Shown: positions 1 through 9,661, numbered from the stretch's first letter. The stretch is DNA of 43,274 nt from an uncultured Gammaproteobacteria bacterium (GCA_913060565.1 CAJXRU010000018.1:1-43274), one strand, 5' to 3'. Numbers and translations: made by a program. Notes: generated by a model from the letters alone, not told the origin.

Positions 1-50
1 GATCTACACTATCCTCTTCGTCGGCAGCGTCAGATGTGTATAAGAGACAG
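1..50 (+). other. Residual Illumina/Nextera i5 adapter (artefact)
   Basis: The first 50 bases are sequencing adapter, not genome. They contain the tail of the P5 primer, an 8-base index (TATCCTCT) and the Nextera read-1 primer. The stretch ends in the 19-bp Tn5 mosaic end, AGATGTGTATAAGAGACAG. Genomic sequence begins at base 51. The gene that follows is therefore truncated by the library, not by evolution. Confidence 0.97.
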
Positions 51-52
51 CG

Positions 53-478
53 TTAAAAGAGTCCAAACTAACCAATGCTAGTTTATCTAAACTGAAGACT
101 CTGCCCATAGGCACTCAAATTGACACTGCCAATGATAATTTTGTCACTCAACATGGATTTAATAACATAAGTCGCGTGTCACATGTTAGACAAACAATTG
201 GCATGTTAAAAATTGGACGAGTAAAACTGGTTATAGCATCGGAACTTCAGGTCAAACGAGCAGCACAGGAGTCAGGATTAGACTTCAATGAATTAGAAAA
301 AATTAACTATGCTTTTTCTTCTGTTCCATCAATTGCAGTCAGTTTGAGTACGCCACCAGCCACCGTCGAAAAATTAAGAAATGCCTATAAAAAACTGGCG
401 CAGGAAAACGACCTGTGCCAGTTAATAGATTACGGTGATTTAACTTGCCTTAAAGAAATGGTTAAGGCTCAACCTTAG
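53..478 (+). CDS. Periplasmic solute-binding protein (SBP_bac_3-like), 5'-truncated
   Basis: The reading frame is open from the adapter junction to the TAG at 476-478, giving about 141 C-terminal residues. A start could be called at GTG 176, but the protein-like sequence continues upstream of it, so the true start is off the contig. The pattern matches the second half of family-3 extracellular solute-binding proteins. LKTLPIGTQIDTAND is the 'lobe 2 entry' strand. LKIGRVKLVIASELQ resembles the usual 'gR.DlvI' segment. The C-terminal VEKLRNAYKKLAQENDL is the closing helix. These proteins bind amino acids or other small solutes in the periplasm, but the ligand cannot be inferred. The 3' end overlaps the convergent HDOD gene by 17 bp. 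Confidence 0.7.
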   Translation, partial: LKESKLTNASLSKLKTLPIGTQIDTANDNFVTQHGFNNISRVSHVRQTIGMLKIGRVKLVIASELQVKRAAQESGLDFNELEKINYAFSSVPSIAVSLSTPPATVEKLRNAYKKLAQENDLCQLIDYGDLTCLKEMVKAQP

Positions 479-1688
479 GTACTTTCAAATACTTTTGCTT
501 GTTAAGTAGTTTGATTTTATCCGTATCAATCTGATAATAATTTAACAAAGCTGTTGCCTGTACTTTATCAATCAACTCTTCTTTATACATTTGCTTAAAT
601 ACCGCATAACTTCTGCCCTGTGCAATGACGCGTGCGGCAGGCCCCATTTCATCGATACTCATTGATTGGGAAAGGTCTTCTAGCGTAGGTGCTAAGCGGA
701 AAAAGTTTAGTTTGTATCTAGCCGCGATCTCGGCGCTTAACGCTTTCGCTTTCATTGGCATCAAACGATCAAGCACAGGTACCGCTGAGGTGATTTCGGC
801 GAGTTTATGACTGACTTCTGACGCACCTGACTCAGCAGCATCACGACTAAGTTCACGTCGCGTTTCATAAAAACATTCATCCACAATATGAAGCAACATC
901 GCCGCTCCCATTTCATGAAATAACGCCAGCATATAAACTTCATCAGGGTCTAATCCGTCTTCTAAAGATGCCAAAGCACTTGCTGCTTGAGCAGTGATTT
1001 GTACATGATTCCAGATTTTACGCGACGTTTGATGAAATTTGGCACCAGCATCTTTTAATGATTCATGGACAATCAGATACGGTAAAAAAACACGGATTTT
1101 TTCAATACCTAAAAAGCCTAAACACAACTCTGCATCTTTAGGCTCTAATGGTTTATCATCTGATTTTTTTACCAAACCAAAGCGGTTCATTACGCCCACC
1201 AAGTTTTGAACAAGACCAGCATGCTTCAACGCTAATGGTTTAATGCGTGAAATAGACGCTGCTTTCGTATTGACGATATTCACGGCATCCATTAAATATG
1301 GCGAAATAGAAAAGCGGTGATAGGTCTCATCATCAATAGCCATGAGGCGATTTTCAACACGCGACTCAACATCTTGGAATAGCTGAGCTTTCAACGCATT
1401 AAATAACTCTTTGTTCTCTTGTTTTGTTGCTTGTCTGGCTAACGCAGGGGCTAGCTCAACATCGAGTAAAATACGGTTGTCTGGGATTTCACTATCAAAA
1501 TCGTCAGCTTGCGGCAGCAACGATGCTTTACTAACTAGGTAACGGTAGAAGTTTGTTTCTGTTTCAATTACACCCGCTGATTTTAATCCACTCTTGGCAT
1601 CGCCATCAGCCGCAGGGCGCCGCGATTTTTGCTCGGCGCTTTGGATTGATTTGTCTTCTTTCGATAACCAGCTTTTTAATCGACTCAC
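462..1688 (-). CDS. HDOD-domain signalling protein
   Basis: The middle and C-terminal part (about residues 150-370) is an HDOD domain, a degenerate relative of HD phosphohydrolases. It includes the typical LGFLGIEKIRVFLPYLI and ALASLEDGLDPDEVYMLALF segments. HDOD proteins act in signalling and motility networks, usually without catalysis, and no partner domain is visible here. I prefer the GTG start at 1688 (408 aa) because a TAAGG ribosome-binding site lies 6 nt upstream (1695-1699). A longer frame is open to a GTG at 1736 but has no ribosome-binding site. The N-terminal 60 residues are charged and probably disordered. The specific process is unknown. Confidence 0.75.
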   Translation of the reverse strand: MSRLKSWLSKEDKSIQSAEQKSRRPAADGDAKSGLKSAGVIETETNFYRYLVSKASLLPQADDFDSEIPDNRILLDVELAPALARQATKQENKELFNALKAQLFQDVESRVENRLMAIDDETYHRFSISPYLMDAVNIVNTKAASISRIKPLALKHAGLVQNLVGVMNRFGLVKKSDDKPLEPKDAELCLGFLGIEKIRVFLPYLIVHESLKDAGAKFHQTSRKIWNHVQITAQAASALASLEDGLDPDEVYMLALFHEMGAAMLLHIVDECFYETRRELSRDAAESGASEVSHKLAEITSAVPVLDRLMPMKAKALSAEIAARYKLNFFRLAPTLEDLSQSMSIDEMGPAARVIAQGRSYAVFKQMYKEELIDKVQATALLNYYQIDTDKIKLLNKQKYLKVPKVEP

Positions 1689-1744
1689 AATAAACCTTAC
1701 TAACTCTATAAAATTTGGGCACCGATACAGTGCCACTTAATTAT

Positions 1745-4213
1745 CTATTTCTTTAAATTTTGTTCAAACAACTTAAAGATACGACGATACTCATCTAACC
1801 AACTTGATGGCTGTCTAAAGCCATGAGGTTCAACAGGGTAAATCGCCGTTTCAAAATTTTCTTTTTCTAGCTCAATCAAACGCTGAACCAAGCGAACACT
1901 ATCTTGGAAGAATACATTATCATCTAACACACCAGACATAATCAATAATGGCTTATTTAGATTTTGTGCATATTCAATTGGTGAGCTTTTGCGGTACGCA
2001 ATATCATCATCATTCGGACGGTTTAAAATGTTTGACGTGTAACCATCATTATAATGTGCCCAATCTGTTACTGGGCGCAATGCCGCACCAGCTTGGAACA
2101 ATTCAGGTTTAGTGAACAATGCCATAAAAGTCATAAATCCACCGTACGAACCACCATAAGTACCTACGCGGTTTTTATCAACCTGCAAGTACTTACTCAT
2201 GTAATCGACCCCATCTTCCAAATCTTGAATTTCTGGTGTGCCCATTTGACGATAAATAGCTGTACGCCAGTCACGTCCGTACCCTTTAGAAGCACGGTAA
2301 TCCATATCCATCACGACATAACCTTGTTGTGCTAGTAAGTTATGGAACATGAATTCGCGGAAGTACCCTGAGAAACCGTAATGTGAATTTTGTAAATATC
2401 CCGCACCATGATTAAAGATTACCGCTGGGTAAGATTCTGCTTTTTTACTATCAAAACCTTGCGGTAAATAGACTTTTGCGTAAACAGGCTGCTCACCATG
2501 GCTCGATGGGACAGCAACAATTTTAGGTGCCTGCCAATCGTAACTCGCAAATTCTTCGCTCACGGTATCAGTTAAACGCTTAACATCACCTTGCCCATCG
2601 CTTGAAGCAACATAGAGATCATTGTGACGTAACAACGACGAATGCGTTAATAGTAATTTGTCTTCTTTTGGACTTAATTTGTAATCCGTCATTCCACCCA
2701 GTTTTGTGAGCTGAATAGATTGCTTGGTTGATAGGTCAGTACGATAGATTTCGTATTTTCCAGGATGCGCTTTATTGGCTTTGTAGAAAATTGTCTTGCC
2801 GTCATCACTTAAGGTTACGCTACTCACTTCGTATTTACCTTTCGTAACTTGATTGACCTTACCCGCTAAACTGACGGTGTATGCTTGCGAATAACCACTC
2901 TCTTCTGATAAAAAGTAAAGGCTTGTATTGTCATTCAACCAACCAAATTCATTAAACGTGTAGTTTACCCATGCGTCGTCATGTAAACGATGCAAAGTTC
3001 TTAATTTGTTGTTGGCAAAATCATAACTTGTTAACCAACGATCTTTATTATCATTAGCTTCTAACATGATGGCTAAGGCGCTACCATCGTCATTCCACGA
3101 AATAGCACTTTGACGCCATGTCCAATCCGGCAATAACGTAATATTACGCGCTGATTTTTTGCTTTCGTATGTTTTACCGTTTTTAGCGAAATTCTCAGTT
3201 TTAACGCTAGCTAACACATCGTCATCAAAACCCGGTAGCTGTGAAAAATCTAAAGTCTGTTGTTTACGATTAGCAATATCAATGTAAACCAAGCTGTGAG
3301 CGTTTGGTTTTGCCTCTGCAACACGTGCTCTTGCATCGACAGCTTCAACATAACCTTCACTACCAAGATAGTTAGGCATGATATCGTGCTTGGCACGCCA
3401 TGATACGCTCTTGTCTTTGGTGGCCACTAATAACTTATCACCACTTGGGCTCAAGCTCATTTCAACTAAACGATGCTTAGGATCTAAATAAAATGGCGCT
3501 ATAGCGACGGTTTTATTTTGTGCCTTAAGGTCTTGTTTATTTTTATATCGAACCGCTTTGTTATGTTGTTCAAGGGCAACATATTTAATTAAACGGTGCT
3601 GCTGAGCACCAATATAAGTTGTCGGTGTTTTTGGCGCCTTAGGTGCCTTAGCAAATTTAATCTCAGCTAATAGTTGTGTACCTTGATGCGCTAAATCCAT
3701 CGCATAAAAAGCATTACCTTGTTTGAAAGCTAGTCGACCATCAGTTAGGAATTGCAATTGTGAACGACGCATCGAATCACGCGTTAGCTGTTTAATGACA
3801 CCTGACTGTAATTCTTTAATGAAAAGATTACCTTGGTACACAAACGCTTTTTTTGATTTATCAGAGTTAATGACACCACTCGTTTGAGCAGATAAATGTG
3901 CATCTGCTAGCGTTAACTTAGTTGCAGTGCCATCTATAGCCTGCACAAAAACATCGTATAATGGAGAGTCGGCTTGTTTTAACGAATAAAAAATAGAATT
4001 GTCATCACGCCAGTTTGCTCTTGATGGTGCGATTCCCATCCATGACGGATCCGCCATGATTTGTTTCATTGTTAACGCATCACCCGACAATAATGGTTGA
4101 GCGGCTTGAATAACCTCAACTGGTTGATTAACGACTGGCGCAGAAACTTTAGTAGCTGTTGTTGTACAGGCAGTTGCACCTAACGCAAGGGATGCAATGA
4201 GCAAATTTTTCAT
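1745..4213 (-). CDS. S9-family (DPP IV-like) prolyl oligopeptidase, lipoprotein
   Basis: This 822-aa serine peptidase probably cleaves proline-containing peptides in the cell envelope. The N terminus MKNLLIASLALGATAC fits a lipoprotein signal with the lipid-modified Cys at about residue 16. Residues about 50-570 are a beta-propeller-type domain. The C terminus is an alpha/beta-hydrolase domain with nucleophile motif GGSYGG (Ser about 689), Asp in VLDDNV (about 764) and His in VEPHGF (about 797), so the catalytic triad looks intact. The ATG at 4213 is preceded by AGGAA. The gene stands alone behind a structured leader at 4244-4330. The substrate is unknown; protein-scavenging marine bacteria commonly carry several such enzymes. 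Confidence 0.88.
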   Translation of the reverse strand: MKNLLIASLALGATACTTTATKVSAPVVNQPVEVIQAAQPLLSGDALTMKQIMADPSWMGIAPSRANWRDDNSIFYSLKQADSPLYDVFVQAIDGTATKLTLADAHLSAQTSGVINSDKSKKAFVYQGNLFIKELQSGVIKQLTRDSMRRSQLQFLTDGRLAFKQGNAFYAMDLAHQGTQLLAEIKFAKAPKAPKTPTTYIGAQQHRLIKYVALEQHNKAVRYKNKQDLKAQNKTVAIAPFYLDPKHRLVEMSLSPSGDKLLVATKDKSVSWRAKHDIMPNYLGSEGYVEAVDARARVAEAKPNAHSLVYIDIANRKQQTLDFSQLPGFDDDVLASVKTENFAKNGKTYESKKSARNITLLPDWTWRQSAISWNDDGSALAIMLEANDNKDRWLTSYDFANNKLRTLHRLHDDAWVNYTFNEFGWLNDNTSLYFLSEESGYSQAYTVSLAGKVNQVTKGKYEVSSVTLSDDGKTIFYKANKAHPGKYEIYRTDLSTKQSIQLTKLGGMTDYKLSPKEDKLLLTHSSLLRHNDLYVASSDGQGDVKRLTDTVSEEFASYDWQAPKIVAVPSSHGEQPVYAKVYLPQGFDSKKAESYPAVIFNHGAGYLQNSHYGFSGYFREFMFHNLLAQQGYVVMDMDYRASKGYGRDWRTAIYRQMGTPEIQDLEDGVDYMSKYLQVDKNRVGTYGGSYGGFMTFMALFTKPELFQAGAALRPVTDWAHYNDGYTSNILNRPNDDDIAYRKSSPIEYAQNLNKPLLIMSGVLDDNVFFQDSVRLVQRLIELEKENFETAIYPVEPHGFRQPSSWLDEYRRIFKLFEQNLKK

Positions 4214-4278
4214 GAAGATTCCTATTTATAATTGTTATATCAACGCCTTGCAGAATTTCAGAGTAATCACTCCATAAA

Positions 4279-4330
4279 GGCGTCTGCTAACCGTTGATTT
4301 TTATCATAATAAAAATGTTAGCAAGGCGCC
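4279..4330 (-). promoter_or_regulatory. Structured leader/promoter region of the S9 peptidase
   Basis: A large interrupted dyad lies 66 bp upstream of the peptidase start. GGCG (4279-4282), TGCTAAC (4285-4291) and ATTTTTAT (4297-4304) pair with ATAAAAAT (4309-4316), GTTAGCA (4317-4323) and CGCC (4327-4330). CGCCTTGC at 4244-4251 could alternatively pair with GCAAGGCG at 4321-4328. On the minus strand a possible sigma-70 promoter (TTGAGG, 17 bp, TATTAT) overlaps the dyad. If it is used, only the proximal arms would be in the mRNA. Whether this is an operator, an attenuator or a simple cruciform is unresolved. Confidence 0.4.
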
Positions 4331-4359
4331 TCAATTGTAAGGAGATTCATGAAGAATTG

Positions 4360-5172
4360 CTAGCTGTGATTGAGTTTACGATATGAGCTAGGAGAACACC
4401 CCATATGCTTTTTAAAGGCAAAAATAAATGCAGAACTCGATTCGTACCCCAGCCTCGACGCGATATCTCCAACCGGGTGCTCTTGCGCTAATAGATCTAA
4501 TGACTGAATAATCCTAAATTTTTGTTTCCACTGGCTAAATCCCAGTCCAAAATACTGATTAAATAATCGGTTTAATGTTCTGCTAGACGCGCCTACTTCC
4601 ATTGCCCATTGCTCTAATGTTTTCTTATTGCTTGGATCGCCGCTCAATGCTTCAACGATTGGCGACAGCCTTTTGTCGTTAATCGATGGCATAAACAGCC
4701 CAGTATTAGGCGCTGATTTAAGCAAATCAATTAACACATCAAACAACCGTTGTCGCTCAGCTGTCATTTCATAATCAAATGGCCATTCACACATCACTAG
4801 AATGAGTTCTCGCAACAATGGCTCAACATTGAAGGTGTAAACCTTGGTGCCTAAAACATCACAAAGTGCAGAATCTATATGCAAGTTCCTAAAACTTGCA
4901 CCATATCGACTAGAGACTTGATGCTCGACACCTGATGGCAACCACAATGCCTGCCCCGGCGGAATAATATAACGCCCATCATCAGCAATGACCTGCATTA
5001 CACCTTGCGATGCATACACTAACTGTCCCCAGGTATGGCTATGTTTGACCACTTGAACCATAGGATCCATATCACGCCGTACAGGCATAATAGGATGTGT
5101 TAATTCACGGTGTTTTGAACGCTGAGTAAGCACCCAGCCTTTCATTGTCTGTTTTTCTATATTATCTGTCAT
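4360..5172 (-). CDS. AraC-family transcriptional regulator with cupin sensor domain
   Basis: This 270-aa regulator has an N-terminal cupin-like ligand domain. HSHTWGQLVYASQGVMQVI and IIPPGQALWLPSGVEHQV (about residues 43-85) are typical AraC_binding strands. The C-terminal double helix-turn-helix spans about residues 180-268, with LEQWAMEVGASSRTLNRLF and the second helix pair DIASRLGYESSSAFIFAFK. It is transcribed divergently from an MFS transporter gene 70 bp away. By the usual arrangement it probably controls that gene and itself. The inducer is unknown. The start was taken as the most upstream ATG; an internal Met at residue 10 is possible. Confidence 0.85.
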   Translation of the reverse strand: MTDNIEKQTMKGWVLTQRSKHRELTHPIMPVRRDMDPMVQVVKHSHTWGQLVYASQGVMQVIADDGRYIIPPGQALWLPSGVEHQVSSRYGASFRNLHIDSALCDVLGTKVYTFNVEPLLRELILVMCEWPFDYEMTAERQRLFDVLIDLLKSAPNTGLFMPSINDKRLSPIVEALSGDPSNKKTLEQWAMEVGASSRTLNRLFNQYFGLGFSQWKQKFRIIQSLDLLAQEHPVGDIASRLGYESSSAFIFAFKKHMGCSPSSYRKLNHS

Positions 5173-5242
5173 AATTGCGACTACTAGTCATCTTTTGGAT
5201 ATCTTATAATCAATTACCGTTGTTTTTCCACAGATATTATTC
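5173..5242. promoter_or_regulatory. Divergent AraC/MFS promoter region
   Basis: The 70 bp between the two divergent starts contains a TATAAT box on the + strand near 5204. A short dyad, GACTACTAGTC, lies at about the position of its -35 region. The dyad could be the operator of the adjacent AraC-type regulator. This is inference from placement only. Confidence 0.35.
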
Positions 5243-6415
5243 ATGAAATCATTCATTCCAAAACATTGGCAGACACCTTTTGTCTATCTAGCACTCGCAA
5301 CAATTACCATGTCAGTCACCTTTTCTGCATGGTTAGCCATGCTCAACAACTTTTCCATTGAAAGCGCCAACTTTACAGGCGCTGAAATTGGTATGTTGCA
5401 ATCTTTACGTGAGATCCCAGGTTTTCTTGCGTTTACTGCGGTGTTTGTGCTGTTAGTACTCAAGGAACAAACTTTTGCTGTCGTGTCATTAGCGCTGTTG
5501 TCGATTGGTGTCACGATTACCGGATTATTCCCTACCGTTTACGGTTTATATGCCACCACAATTCTCATGTCGATTGGATTTCATTATTACGAAACCATTA
5601 ACCAATCCCTTAGCCTGCAATGGTTTTCTCATGAAGAAGCCGCAGAAAAGCTGGGGCTATTACTGTCAATAAAGTCTGCATCAGCGTTGGTCGCTTACGG
5701 CGCTGTTTGGGTTGCCTTTAGCTTGTTAGATGCACAGTATATGTGGGTTTACATAGCGCTTGGCGGCGCAGGTATTGTACTAACCGTTATTTTATTTCTT
5801 GCGATGCCGGAGTTTAACCACGGCGAAACTCAACATAAAAAACTCATTTTAAAGAAACGCTACAGTCTTTATTACTTATTAACGTTTTTGTCTGGCGCGC
5901 GCCGTCAAATCTTTGTGGTGTTCGCTGGGTTCTTGATGGTAGAAAAGTTTGGCTATTCAGTCGCTGAAGTCACGGCTCTGTATATTTTAAATCACGTCAT
6001 TAACTTCTTTTTAGCGCCCAAAATCGGCAAGTGGATCGGCCGTGTCGGTGAGCATAAAGCGCTCACTTTAGAATATATTGGTTTAATCATTGTATTCACG
6101 GGGTACGCGCTGGTTGAATCAAGCACGATCGCTGCGGGATTATATGTTATTGATCATCTATTTTTTGCAATGGCGATCGCGTTAAAGACCTACTTTAAGA
6201 AGATAGCCGACCCTAAAGATTTAGCAGGAAGTGCGGGTGTGAGCTTCAGCATTAACCACATTGCAGCGGTATTTATTCCTGCACTCTTTGGGTTAATTTG
6301 GCTGATTGATAACTCATTAGTATTTTATGCTGGCGCCGCATTAGCAGCATGCTCACTCATTGCTAGCCAGTGGGTACCAAGACCAGATCAAATGCCACAG
6401 CATAAAGCGGCTTAA
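5243..6415 (+). CDS. MFS transporter
   Basis: This 390-aa integral membrane protein has about 12 hydrophobic segments and a central polar loop around residues 190-205 (PEFNHGETQHKKLILKKR). That is the usual two-bundle layout of the major facilitator superfamily. It is encoded divergently from an AraC-type regulator, so expression is probably induced by a small molecule sensed by that regulator. The substrate and direction of transport cannot be told from sequence alone. An intrinsic terminator follows at 6446-6472. Confidence 0.8.
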   Translation: MKSFIPKHWQTPFVYLALATITMSVTFSAWLAMLNNFSIESANFTGAEIGMLQSLREIPGFLAFTAVFVLLVLKEQTFAVVSLALLSIGVTITGLFPTVYGLYATTILMSIGFHYYETINQSLSLQWFSHEEAAEKLGLLLSIKSASALVAYGAVWVAFSLLDAQYMWVYIALGGAGIVLTVILFLAMPEFNHGETQHKKLILKKRYSLYYLLTFLSGARRQIFVVFAGFLMVEKFGYSVAEVTALYILNHVINFFLAPKIGKWIGRVGEHKALTLEYIGLIIVFTGYALVESSTIAAGLYVIDHLFFAMAIALKTYFKKIADPKDLAGSAGVSFSINHIAAVFIPALFGLIWLIDNSLVFYAGAALAACSLIASQWVPRPDQMPQHKAA

Positions 6416-6445
6416 ATAAGGGCTATAGAACATTAAATTGAATGG

Positions 6446-6472
6446 GAGAGCAGAGATGCTCTCTCATTTTTT
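6446..6472 (+). terminator. Intrinsic terminator of the MFS gene
   Basis: GAGAGCA (6446-6452), a GAGA loop and TGCTCTC (6457-6463) form a 7-bp hairpin. It is followed by TCA and six T residues. It lies 30 bp after the MFS stop codon on the + strand. Confidence 0.8.
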
Positions 6473-6479
6473 ATGGCAC

Positions 6480-7055
6480 TTAATAGTGCTCTATAAAGTT
6501 ACCCAGCAATGATAATCCTTGCTCAGTTAATATAGATTCTGGATGAAATTGTACACTTTCAATTGGCAGTGTTTTATGACGCATTGCCATAATTTCTTGA
6601 CCGTTTTCACCTTCGACGGTGGCGGATATTTCAAAACATTCAGGTAAAGTCGTTGGTTCAACAACCAGCGAATGATAACGAGTGACGCGCAAAGGGTTAG
6701 GCAATTGCTCGAAAACACCTTTTTCGTCATGATCGATCATGGATGTTTTTCCGTGCATCACTTTATGCGCGAGCACAACATCGCCACCAAAAACTTGCGC
6801 TATCGCTTGATGTCCCAAACACACACCAAGAATTGGTAACTTTCCAGCAAAGTGTTTAATCGCTGTTAACGAGATTCCCGCATCATTAGGTGTGCATGGG
6901 CCTGGCGAAATGACCAAATACTTTGGTGCAATTTCTTCAATCTGTGACAAGCTTGTTTGATCATTTCTAACCACTTCAACGTGATGACCAAGTTGCTGAA
7001 AATATTGGACTATGTTGTAGGTAAAAGAATCATAGTTATCTATCACTAAAATCAT
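6480..7055 (-). CDS. pabA: Aminodeoxychorismate/anthranilate synthase glutaminase subunit
   Basis: This 191-aa class I glutamine amidotransferase releases ammonia from glutamine for the chorismate-using partner subunit (PabB for folate, or TrpE for tryptophan). The triad is visible: Cys79 in GVCLGHQ, and His171 and Glu173 in QFHPES. The N terminus [19 protein letters not shown] is characteristic of PabA/TrpG. No trp genes are nearby, which favours the folate role or a dual-use subunit. The ATG overlaps the stop of the upstream efflux gene by 4 bp, implying translational coupling. Confidence 0.9.
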   Translation of the reverse strand: MILVIDNYDSFTYNIVQYFQQLGHHVEVVRNDQTSLSQIEEIAPKYLVISPGPCTPNDAGISLTAIKHFAGKLPILGVCLGHQAIAQVFGGDVVLAHKVMHGKTSMIDHDEKGVFEQLPNPLRVTRYHSLVVEPTTLPECFEISATVEGENGQEIMAMRHKTLPIESVQFHPESILTEQGLSLLGNFIEHY

Positions 7056-8278
7056 GACTGGCTGTTACTTTCCGCTGCTCTAAATCGTTCGATGGCGAAT
7101 ACTACAACAGCCGCCGCGATACTGCACCCACAAAATCCCAACATCAGTGGCAATAGCGTGTTATCAAATAATGATCCAATGAACAACGCTATCGCGACAG
7201 CGGTAAGCGTTGAAACAGCGCCAACAACAGCCGCACCAAAGCCAGCTAAATGACCTAAAGGTTCCATCGCAAGAGAATTTAAATTACCAAATAAAATACC
7301 AACACTGGCAAAAGCAACAACGAAATACGCGGTAGTCCACGTCAGCGGTGGCATGTAATCTTGAGAAATTACGATCGGCATAAAAATAATTGATGCAGTG
7401 ACTAAAACGACAAAGGCTCGTAGCACCATATACTGCATACCTTTACGTACAACAAATTTACCATTAAAAAAGGACGCAATACCGTACACTAACGCCATAC
7501 CAGCAAAATAGACCGCAAAGTATTCGCCTAACTCATATTGATTACCAAAAATCTGCTGAGCGCTGGCCAAGTATGAAATGAAAGCGCCTGATAAAATACC
7601 TGCCGCCAAGGTATATGCCATCGCCACCGGAGTCGTTAGAACTTCACGGCATGTTGCCCACAACACACTTACTTTTAACTCTTTTCTATGCTCTGGTGCT
7701 AATGTTTCTGGCTGGCGCAGTGCAAACCAAATCAATGATAGAATGCCAAATGTTAGCATGACACCAAAGATCGCATGCCACTCTGCTACTAATAAAATGC
7801 CTTGTCCCATTAGCGGCGCAATCATCGGTACAAGAATGAAAAATACCATAATAAAAGACATCACCTGTGCCATGCGCGGCCCAGCGTATTTGTCACGAAT
7901 GATTGCCATCGTTAAAACACGTGGTGCGGCGAGTCCAAATCCTTGCATAAAACGCGCAATAAGCAGTGCTTCATAAGTTTGCGCATACATACACACAACA
8001 GTAGACACAAGAAATACACTGTAACCTGCGTAAATAAGAGGCTTACGACCAAAGGTATCCGATAAGGGACCAAATAGAAGTTGCCCAAATCCTTGCCCCA
8101 ACAACACTAGTGAAATCACCAGTTGAATATCTTGCGATTGTGTTAATTGCAAAGATGTTTCAATCATGGTCATTGCAGGCATAATTGCATCAATAGATAA
8201 CGCGACTAAAGACATCATAAACGCCATTAAGCTTATGAATTCTATATTTGGTTTTTTGTGCTCTATTGGATTGGTCAA
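7052..8278 (-). CDS. Bcr/CflA-type multidrug efflux MFS transporter
   Basis: This 408-aa, 12-segment major facilitator carries motif [17 protein letters not shown] (after TM2), and an [21 protein letters not shown] segment in TM4-5. Both are typical of the DHA1 Bcr/CflA drug:H+ antiporters. Members export bicyclomycin, chloramphenicol or related compounds, but the substrate here is unproven. It is the first gene of a two-gene unit with pabA (4-bp overlap). No functional link between efflux and folate synthesis is obvious. Confidence 0.85.
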   Translation of the reverse strand: MTNPIEHKKPNIEFISLMAFMMSLVALSIDAIMPAMTMIETSLQLTQSQDIQLVISLVLLGQGFGQLLFGPLSDTFGRKPLIYAGYSVFLVSTVVCMYAQTYEALLIARFMQGFGLAAPRVLTMAIIRDKYAGPRMAQVMSFIMVFFILVPMIAPLMGQGILLVAEWHAIFGVMLTFGILSLIWFALRQPETLAPEHRKELKVSVLWATCREVLTTPVAMAYTLAAGILSGAFISYLASAQQIFGNQYELGEYFAVYFAGMALVYGIASFFNGKFVVRKGMQYMVLRAFVVLVTASIIFMPIVISQDYMPPLTWTTAYFVVAFASVGILFGNLNSLAMEPLGHLAGFGAAVVGAVSTLTAVAIALFIGSLFDNTLLPLMLGFCGCSIAAAVVVFAIERFRAAESNSQS

Positions 8279-8388
8279 CAGTTATACTCGGTAAGCGATT
8301 TTAGCCAACGATTATACCAGCTTAACCACCATTAAATGATGGTCATTTGGAAATATTCCTTTACCACATGCAAAGGGGATTCATCATT

Positions 8389-8799
8389 TTACTGTCGGCT
8401 AGGTTCGAAGCTATCATAGCGAGGTAAATTTACGTCCATATCTTCCCAGTTAGCTTTTGAAGAAACAAAATTATGAGAGATTGGGCGCTGCGAGATATCA
8501 GAATCTAAAATCCCTAAACGCAAACGATAGCGCGTTGGGTCATCATCGTTGGCGCTGTACACGGGCGAACCACAGTTCTCACAAAAATAGCGATAACGAC
8601 CTGGTTTAAATGAAAACGAACTTAAACGCTCTTTGCCTTTGATTACGGTAAATTGAGCGGCATTTACAAAACCATTTGTCGCATATGCTGTGCCGCTGTT
8701 TTTGCGACATAATGAACAATGACAGTGAATAATATCACTTATTTCACCATTCAATTCAATATGCACTTCACCGCACAAACACTTACCTTTGATCATCAT
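8389..8799 (-). CDS. GFA-family (CENP-V/GFA fold) zinc protein
   Basis: This 136-aa protein has the full cysteine signature of the GFA family: Cys7 and Cys9 (CLC), Cys26/28/31 (HCHCSLCRKNSG) and Cys73/76 (CENCGSP). These bind two zinc ions. The name comes from a Paracoccus enzyme proposed to speed S-hydroxymethylglutathione formation. Most homologues have no proven activity, so a glutathione link is only a guess. The first ATG is preceded by GAGG at 7 nt. It lies 56 bp downstream of the pirin gene on the same strand and may be co-transcribed. Confidence 0.85.
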   Translation of the reverse strand: MMIKGKCLCGEVHIELNGEISDIIHCHCSLCRKNSGTAYATNGFVNAAQFTVIKGKERLSSFSFKPGRYRYFCENCGSPVYSANDDDPTRYRLRLGILDSDISQRPISHNFVSSKANWEDMDVNLPRYDSFEPSRQ

Positions 8800-8855
8800 T
8801 TTTGTTCCTCATTAGATAAGCGAATAATAATACCTCAACTGCGATAATTCGGATA

Positions 8856-9557
8856 TCATGGCGCGTCAATTATTACAATTTCACAATCTGTTCGTGCCGT
8901 AATTTTGAACGTTTGAGACATTGTTATTTGCGCGCCATCGCCTTTTTTCATTTGGGCAGTAGAGTACTCATTCTCGACAGTAAACTCACCGCTCGATGCC
9001 AACACATACACTTGATGATTGATAGGATGCGTAAAAGTTGTGCCGGCCTTTATTTTTCCACCGTAAATTCTCGCTTTTTGGTGAATAAATAGCGCATCAT
9101 TATCTTCTGAAAAGCCAGACACCAATAGTGGTAGTTTGGTATCACGTTTCGCTGGGAAGTCTTTGGTGCCCCAACGTGGCGTGACATCACGTTCATTGGG
9201 TTGTATCCAAATTTGATACAACGTCAGATCTTTATTACTGCGATTGTACTCTTCATGCACGATGCCCGTACCAGCACTCATCACCTGCACCTGACCTTGC
9301 TTTGTCACGCCACTATTACCAACACTGTCCTTGTGTGACACTGAGCCACTTCTAACGTAAGTAATAATTTCCATATTGTCGTGGGGATGCGGAGCAAAAC
9401 CAGTATTGGGTGCAATGATGTCATCGTTGATCACCCGCAAGGTGCCAAAGCCCATGCGCTTTGGATTATAATAATTAGCAAAACTAAAATGATGATTAGC
9501 ATTAAGCCAGCCGTGGTTAGCCTTGCCAAGTTGTTCAAATGGAATATGTTCAATCAT
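8856..9557 (-). CDS. Pirin-family bicupin protein (YhhW-like)
   Basis: This 233-aa protein has the pirin N-terminal cupin with metal-binding residues His57 and His59 (HPHDNMEI), His101 and Glu103 (GIVHEEYN), matching the canonical ligand pattern. Bacterial YhhW is a quercetin 2,3-dioxygenase in vitro; its physiological role is uncertain. The gene is divergent from a LysR-type regulator starting about 100 bp away, which probably controls it. The GFA gene downstream may be part of the same transcript. Confidence 0.88.
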   Translation of the reverse strand: MIEHIPFEQLGKANHGWLNANHHFSFANYYNPKRMGFGTLRVINDDIIAPNTGFAPHPHDNMEIITYVRSGSVSHKDSVGNSGVTKQGQVQVMSAGTGIVHEEYNRSNKDLTLYQIWIQPNERDVTPRWGTKDFPAKRDTKLPLLVSGFSEDNDALFIHQKARIYGGKIKAGTTFTHPINHQVYVLASSGEFTVENEYSTAQMKKGDGAQITMSQTFKITARTDCEIVIIDAP

Positions 9558-9661
9558 AATTAATCTCTTGGATAGAATGTTAAGACTACTTTACTTGGTA
9601 ACATTCAGCAGAATAACCGTGTTAAAGTGTTCTATATATTCAAATAATTTGAACAATAAAA

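Noticed and set aside
32-50. Tn5 mosaic end as evidence of a transposon.
   Set aside because: It is part of a full Nextera adapter with index; no transposase or transposon sequence is present.
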